Shown here one piece after another: positions 60,038-64,000 of a stretch of DNA of 64,000 nucleotides. The notes below the pieces were generated by a model. It had not been told where the DNA came from. It ran no database searches and was given only the letters and a program-made list of their open reading frames with translations. The stretch's first letter is position 1. Every line of letters starts with the position of its first letter. Made by a program: the position numbers and the translations under genes. The DNA lies in assembly GCF_041687215.1 (NCBI RefSeq), contig NZ_JAWLCI010000004.1, forward strand, positions 75,507 to 139,506, written 5' to 3'. Origin of the DNA: Mariniphaga sp041687215 (lineage in GTDB: Bacteria; Bacteroidota; Bacteroidia; Bacteroidales; Prolixibacteraceae).

Positions 60038-63000
60038 TTAAATAGCGTTATACGTTTCAAAATGTTTTTGCATTTCCTCTCCGATTTTCTGAGACAATTC
60101 AGTATCGCCATGTGTTCGGGCAATACGCTCAATACGCTGGAGGTAGAAAAGATTTCGCTGAATTTCTTCGTTTATACTTTGCGTTTGTAAAAACTTCCTG
60201 TTTAAAGAAAGGAAATAACCCAGTTCATCGTTAAATGTTTCAAAGGCCTCCTGCAATTTTTCCCTTCCTTTTTCCGTAGCACCGGCCATGTAATAGTTTT
60301 CAATCAGCCCCAACGAGAAGAATTCATACGGAACTATATTTTCCGGAATTAACTCGAAACACCTGTCGATAACGGCAATAGCAGAATCATTTTTCCCTTC
60401 GGCAATTAATCCGGTTGCAAGCCGGTTAAAACTATTCCGGATATTGGTCATCATCCGGGAATTATTTTCATCGATATAAACCGAAGGATCGTTCATGTTG
60501 CCGTATTCAAATTTATTCATCATGTTGTCGTACATCAGGTCAGTGGCAACAGTTCCGAACGTTAAGCGGTCGGTAGATGATTCACCTTTAATTGGTACAA
60601 AACGGTAGCCAAATCCTTCCACCTGAAAATAGTCCTGCAGATTCATGTATTTACTGCTTCCCACAGTAATTGCCCAGTAGATGGGACGTTCCCAGTTGTT
60701 GGTAGCCAGGAGGTCAAGTATCATCATTTCATCTTTCGGAAGGTAATTCCGGTCAGAAAGATCAATGGTAATTGTATCCACTATTTTGTCGCAATCCTGC
60801 GGCCTGACTACCTTATTTCGTATCACTGCTTCTTTGTCCACTTTAAAAGACAAAACTTTTTTGGGAAGATAGGGCGCGTTGTCAGCCTGCTGGAGTTTGG
60901 TTGCCGGATTATCATCAGCTAAAAAATTAACAGCTTCCTTCAATCCAATAGTTTCTCTTGAAATCCGCGGGTTGTCCATCAGGTAAACAATATCGCGTGT
61001 TCCCTGCCGGTATTGGTCTTCTGTCATAGAAAAAGGCATTGGATCCGACTCGTATGCTTTTCTCTTCATCTGGTTAATGTACCAGTCGGTTTGCAGGTAG
61101 CTAAGGTTGCAAACCCGAACATCAGTCCGCACTCCTTCCACTTCCTGATTGTACCAAAGCGGGAAAGTATCGTTGTCGCCATTGGTAAAAATAATTCCGT
61201 TTGGCTGACTGGTTTTCAGGTAGTTTGCTCCCAGATCGCGGGCGGTGTAACGCCCGGAACGATCGTGGTCATCCCAGTTTTCGGCAGCCATAATTCCCGG
61301 AACCAGCAGCAGGGTTGCCAGGCCGGCAATTCCACCGGCAATAGTTTCACGCAAATATTTTTTCAATCCTTCGGAAATAGCCAGCACACCAAGCCCAATC
61401 CAAATAGCAAACGCATAGAAAGAACCGGCATAGGCATAATCTCGTTCGCGTGGTTGATGCGGATACTGGTTCAGATAAAAGACAATGGCCAGCCCGGTCA
61501 TTAAAAACATGAGGAATACCACCCACAAACCTTTTTTGCCTTCGGCTCCCTTTTTATATTGAAAAAAGACACCCAGCAAACCAAGTAAAAGTGGCAGGAA
61601 GTAATAGGTATTCCGGGCTTTATTGTTGGCAAACCTGTCCGGAAGATTATCCTGACTTCCAAGGCGGATTTCATCAACAAACTTCACACCGCTCAACCAG
61701 TTTCCGTATAAAGTACCACCATGCCCCTGAATATCGTTTTGTCTGCCAGCAAAATTCCACATGAAATAACGGAGGTACATGTGCCCCACCTGGTACCTGA
61801 AAAAGAATCTCAGGTTTTCACCCATGGTAGGTTTTACAATGGTTTCGGTTTGACCCGATTCATTTCTGTGCTGAATTCTTCTTCCTTTTATATTCCCCCA
61901 CTGCTGATAATCCTGAGCATGTGAAGGATCCATGCTACTCCACATACGCGGGAAAAGCGTTTTAAAATTTTCATCGTAATTTGGAATTACACGCCGGTCG
62001 GTTTCCACGTATTTCCCGTCAATCTGGGAATAGATGGGTTTGCCATCTTTATAACGTTCCTGCGGATTGAGCGGCGAATTGTAATATTGTCCGTAAAAGA
62101 GAGGACGCTGCCCGTATTGTTCACGGTTCAGGTAGTAGAGCAACGAAAACATGTCGTTGGGGCTATTCTGATCCATTGGAGGCTCGGCTGCCGAACGGAT
62201 AATAATTAGTGCAAAAGATGAATATCCAATTAAAATGACTGTAACTCCTACAATAATAGTATTCCATAAAACCATTTTTTTCTTCATTGTATATTGAATA
62301 CCATAAATAATGGCTGCTATGAGTAATGCAATATATATCAGAGCTCCAGATTTGAAGGGCAAGCCAAAGGTATTCACAAACAACAGCTCGAACCAGGAGG
62401 CTACGGTTACAACGCCCGGAATTATTCCATACATAACCACACCCAAAAGGACCACAGAAGCCACCAGTGCCCAAATAATTCCTTTGCGGGTTACTTCATA
62501 TTTTCTAAAATAATAAACAAAAACAATGGCCGGAATGGCAAGCAAATTGAGCAGGTGAACGCCGATTGACAAACCAATGATGTATGCGATAAATATCAGC
62601 CAGCGATTTGCAAATGGTTTGTCGGCAGTATTTTCCCATTTTAAAATGGCCCAGAAAACAATGGCCGTGAGCATGGACGAAAATCCGTAAACTTCGCCTT
62701 CAACTGCAGAAAACCAAAATGTATCGGAAAAAGTGTATGCCAGCGAACCAACTACTCCGGCAGCCATAATGGAAACAATATTTCCTTTTGAAACTTTTTC
62801 AACGGTGGCAACCAGTTTAAATGCCAGGTGAGTGATGGTCCAGAATAAAAATAAAATAGTAAATGCACTGGCCAGTGCCGACATAATGTTTACCATTTTT
62901 GCTGCGTTTTCAGGGCCACCAAAAAGGGTAAAAAAACGCCCGAATATCATAAAAACCGGTGCCCCGGGGGGATGCCCAACTTCAAGTTTAAACGAGGTAG

Positions 63001-63121
63001 TTATAAATTCTCCGCAATCCCAGAAACTGGTAGTTGGCTCAATAGTCAATAAATAAACAATGGCTGAAACCAGGAATACAACCCAGCCTGTCAGCTTGTT
63101 AGCGAATTTGTATTCTTTCAT
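60038..63121 (-). CDS. DUF2723 membrane protein (GT-C-like)
   Basis: A 1027-residue protein with about 12 helices in the first 600 residues and a soluble C-terminal part that includes TPR-like repeats near the end. The N-terminus TIEPTTSFWDCGEFITTS and GHPPGAPVFMIFGR are the DUF2723 signature; the acidic WDCGEF resembles the catalytic loop of GT-C protein O-mannosyltransferases. It probably transfers sugar from a lipid-linked donor to protein or glycan in the periplasm, but this has not been shown for the family to my knowledge. Its transcription unit probably continues into purD. Confidence 0.88.
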   Translation of the reverse strand: MKEYKFANKLTGWVVFLVSAIVYLLTIEPTTSFWDCGEFITTSFKLEVGHPPGAPVFMIFGRFFTLFGGPENAAKMVNIMSALASAFTILFLFWTITHLAFKLVATVEKVSKGNIVSIMAAGVVGSLAYTFSDTFWFSAVEGEVYGFSSMLTAIVFWAILKWENTADKPFANRWLIFIAYIIGLSIGVHLLNLLAIPAIVFVYYFRKYEVTRKGIIWALVASVVLLGVVMYGIIPGVVTVASWFELLFVNTFGLPFKSGALIYIALLIAAIIYGIQYTMKKKMVLWNTIIVGVTVILIGYSSFALIIIRSAAEPPMDQNSPNDMFSLLYYLNREQYGQRPLFYGQYYNSPLNPQERYKDGKPIYSQIDGKYVETDRRVIPNYDENFKTLFPRMWSSMDPSHAQDYQQWGNIKGRRIQHRNESGQTETIVKPTMGENLRFFFRYQVGHMYLRYFMWNFAGRQNDIQGHGGTLYGNWLSGVKFVDEIRLGSQDNLPDRFANNKARNTYYFLPLLLGLLGVFFQYKKGAEGKKGLWVVFLMFLMTGLAIVFYLNQYPHQPRERDYAYAGSFYAFAIWIGLGVLAISEGLKKYLRETIAGGIAGLATLLLVPGIMAAENWDDHDRSGRYTARDLGANYLKTSQPNGIIFTNGDNDTFPLWYNQEVEGVRTDVRVCNLSYLQTDWYINQMKRKAYESDPMPFSMTEDQYRQGTRDIVYLMDNPRISRETIGLKEAVNFLADDNPATKLQQADNAPYLPKKVLSFKVDKEAVIRNKVVRPQDCDKIVDTITIDLSDRNYLPKDEMMILDLLATNNWERPIYWAITVGSSKYMNLQDYFQVEGFGYRFVPIKGESSTDRLTFGTVATDLMYDNMMNKFEYGNMNDPSVYIDENNSRMMTNIRNSFNRLATGLIAEGKNDSAIAVIDRCFELIPENIVPYEFFSLGLIENYYMAGATEKGREKLQEAFETFNDELGYFLSLNRKFLQTQSINEEIQRNLFYLQRIERIARTHGDTELSQKIGEEMQKHFETYNAI

Positions 63122-63239
63122 TTGAAACAGTTTTCTTTCTTCCGAAACTTTTGTAAATGATTAATTGATGCGAAGATAGTTGTTTTGCATAAAACAGAAA
63201 GCAGAGAAATGCAATTTAAGGATTTTTATTAGGGCTGAT

Positions 63240-63989
63240 TTAAACCAACATAATTCCTGTGACCAGGCGCCCGGTTTCGATTCCCTCCCGGCGTGCTGAA
63301 AAGTATTTTTCTTTTTTATTAAAAGTACATTCTCCAAAGATTTCAATGTTCTTCGAAATCAGGCCACAGTGGAGTAAAATCTGCCGGTTGGCTTCCCACA
63401 AATTAAAATGAAAATTTCCGAATGCATTTTTATGTAATGTTTTTTCCGATTTGGGAATATTTTTCTGAACAGCTTCCACCACCTCATCCCCCACTTCGTA
63501 AACATCGGGACCAATGGAAGGGCCAATTACCGCATGAATATCTTCTGCTGCAGAATCAAAAGAGTCAATCATTTTTTGAACGGCTTTGCCAACAATATTA
63601 TTAACCGTACCGCGCCAGCCGGCATGAATGGCTGCAACAGCTTTTTGTTTTGGGTCGAACAACAGAATGGGAACGCAATCGGCAGTTTGAACGCACAAAC
63701 AAATCCCCGACTGATTGGTCACCAATGCGTCGGTTTCTCCCAACTCCTCCTCCGGGAATCCGTAAATTTCTGCTACGCAACTGGTGTGGGTTTGCCTTGG
63801 GAAAACCAATTGTTCGGGGTTGATTCCCAAAATATCTGCTAAAATTTTGCGGGTTGCATCAGGTTTTTGGGCGGGATTCCCGGTAAATCGTGGTATATCA
63901 TTTTCCGGAAAAGTTTGCCTTGTGGTGGTAAACGCAATAACATTTTCAAATTTTTTTAAAGCAGGGTATAAAACCAGAGATTTATCCAT
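63240..63989 (-). CDS. pgeF: Peptidoglycan editing factor PgeF (YfiH family)
   Basis: A 249-residue protein of the YfiH/PgeF (DUF152) family, a copper/zinc-containing fold that in E. coli corrects wrongly built cell-wall precursors. Signatures are the His/Cys motif VFPRQTHTSCV, CVQTADCVPILLFD, HAGWRGTVNNIV and IGPSIGPDVYEV. The start MDKSLVLYP at 63989 fits the family. Only 11 bases of the window remain beyond it. Confidence 0.92.
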   Translation of the reverse strand: MDKSLVLYPALKKFENVIAFTTTRQTFPENDIPRFTGNPAQKPDATRKILADILGINPEQLVFPRQTHTSCVAEIYGFPEEELGETDALVTNQSGICLCVQTADCVPILLFDPKQKAVAAIHAGWRGTVNNIVGKAVQKMIDSFDSAAEDIHAVIGPSIGPDVYEVGDEVVEAVQKNIPKSEKTLHKNAFGNFHFNLWEANRQILLHCGLISKNIEIFGECTFNKKEKYFSARREGIETGRLVTGIMLV

Positions 63990-64000
63990 TTCTTAAAATT

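Noticed and set aside
1..64000. CRISPR array, rRNA, tRNA, prophage or a defence island
   Set aside because: I looked for regular spaced repeats, cloverleaf-like and rRNA-like stretches and phage or restriction genes in every gap and saw none; the only spaced repeats are the RAYT units.

Overview
The window looks like chromosomal core sequence from a Bacteroidota bacterium, most plausibly of the Marinilabiliales/Prolixibacteraceae type (the order and family are inferred; the phylum is well supported). Evidence for the phylum: a fused SecDF, the gliding-motility lipoprotein GldH, a protein with a C-terminal type IX secretion sorting domain, an HU-CCDC81/SPOR protein, DUF6427 and DUF2723 membrane proteins, an atpD-atpC pair apart from the other ATP synthase genes, and repeated TAnnTTTG promoter -7 elements. 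The DNA is moderately AT-rich. I found no rRNA, tRNA, CRISPR array or prophage.

Layout. 1-5.4 kb: the end of secDF, a TatA-like protein, a LolD-type ATPase, a TIGR02757 protein and a tRNA methyltransferase. 5.4-11.6 kb: flavodoxin-like and ferredoxin reductase genes, upp, a 55-residue membrane protein, an unknown secreted protein, a ComB homologue, a MalY-type aminotransferase and a cupin. 11.9-18.1 kb (minus strand): atpDC coupled to a GT9 glycosyltransferase, then an MMPL/RND exporter with a polyprenyl synthase. 18.4-27.3 kb: an exported aldo/keto reductase, pyrophosphatase, M14 peptidase, folA-thyA, a lipoprotein, a Kv-type channel with a zinc ribbon, and an exported amidase. 27.3-28.35 kb: a REP-associated tyrosine transposase (RAYT) gene between copies of a composite palindromic repeat, the clearest mobile-type structure here. 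28.35-34.3 kb (minus): serA, a GH2 beta-mannosidase lipoprotein, two small proteins and pgk. 34.4-38.5 kb (plus): holB-ricT-gldH-trmB and an alkyltransferase-like gene. 38.6-40.8 kb: rfbB and galE. 40.9-45.2 kb (plus): HU/SPOR protein, then a Tat-exported Gfo/Idh/MocA oxidoreductase with two TIM-barrel epimerases. 45.2-47.6 kb (minus): nitroreductase, radA and rfaE2. 47.7-52.2 kb (plus): cvpA-like gene, tyrS, and a Wzz-like/O-antigen ligase-like pair. 52.3-64 kb (minus): a T9SS cargo protein predicted to be a seven-bladed propeller, efp, DUF3108, tsaB, a NodU/TobZ-type carbamoyltransferase, DUF6427, purD, DUF2723 and pgeF.

Most of the window is housekeeping (translation, nucleotide and energy metabolism, envelope export). 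The accessory signals are the RAYT/repeat locus, several Tat-exported enzymes with lipoprotein-like N-termini, the sugar oxidoreductase/epimerase operon, the orphan carbamoyltransferase next to a GT-C-like protein, and an intrinsic terminator written inside the end of a convergent gene. I do not see a complete defence system or biosynthetic cluster.
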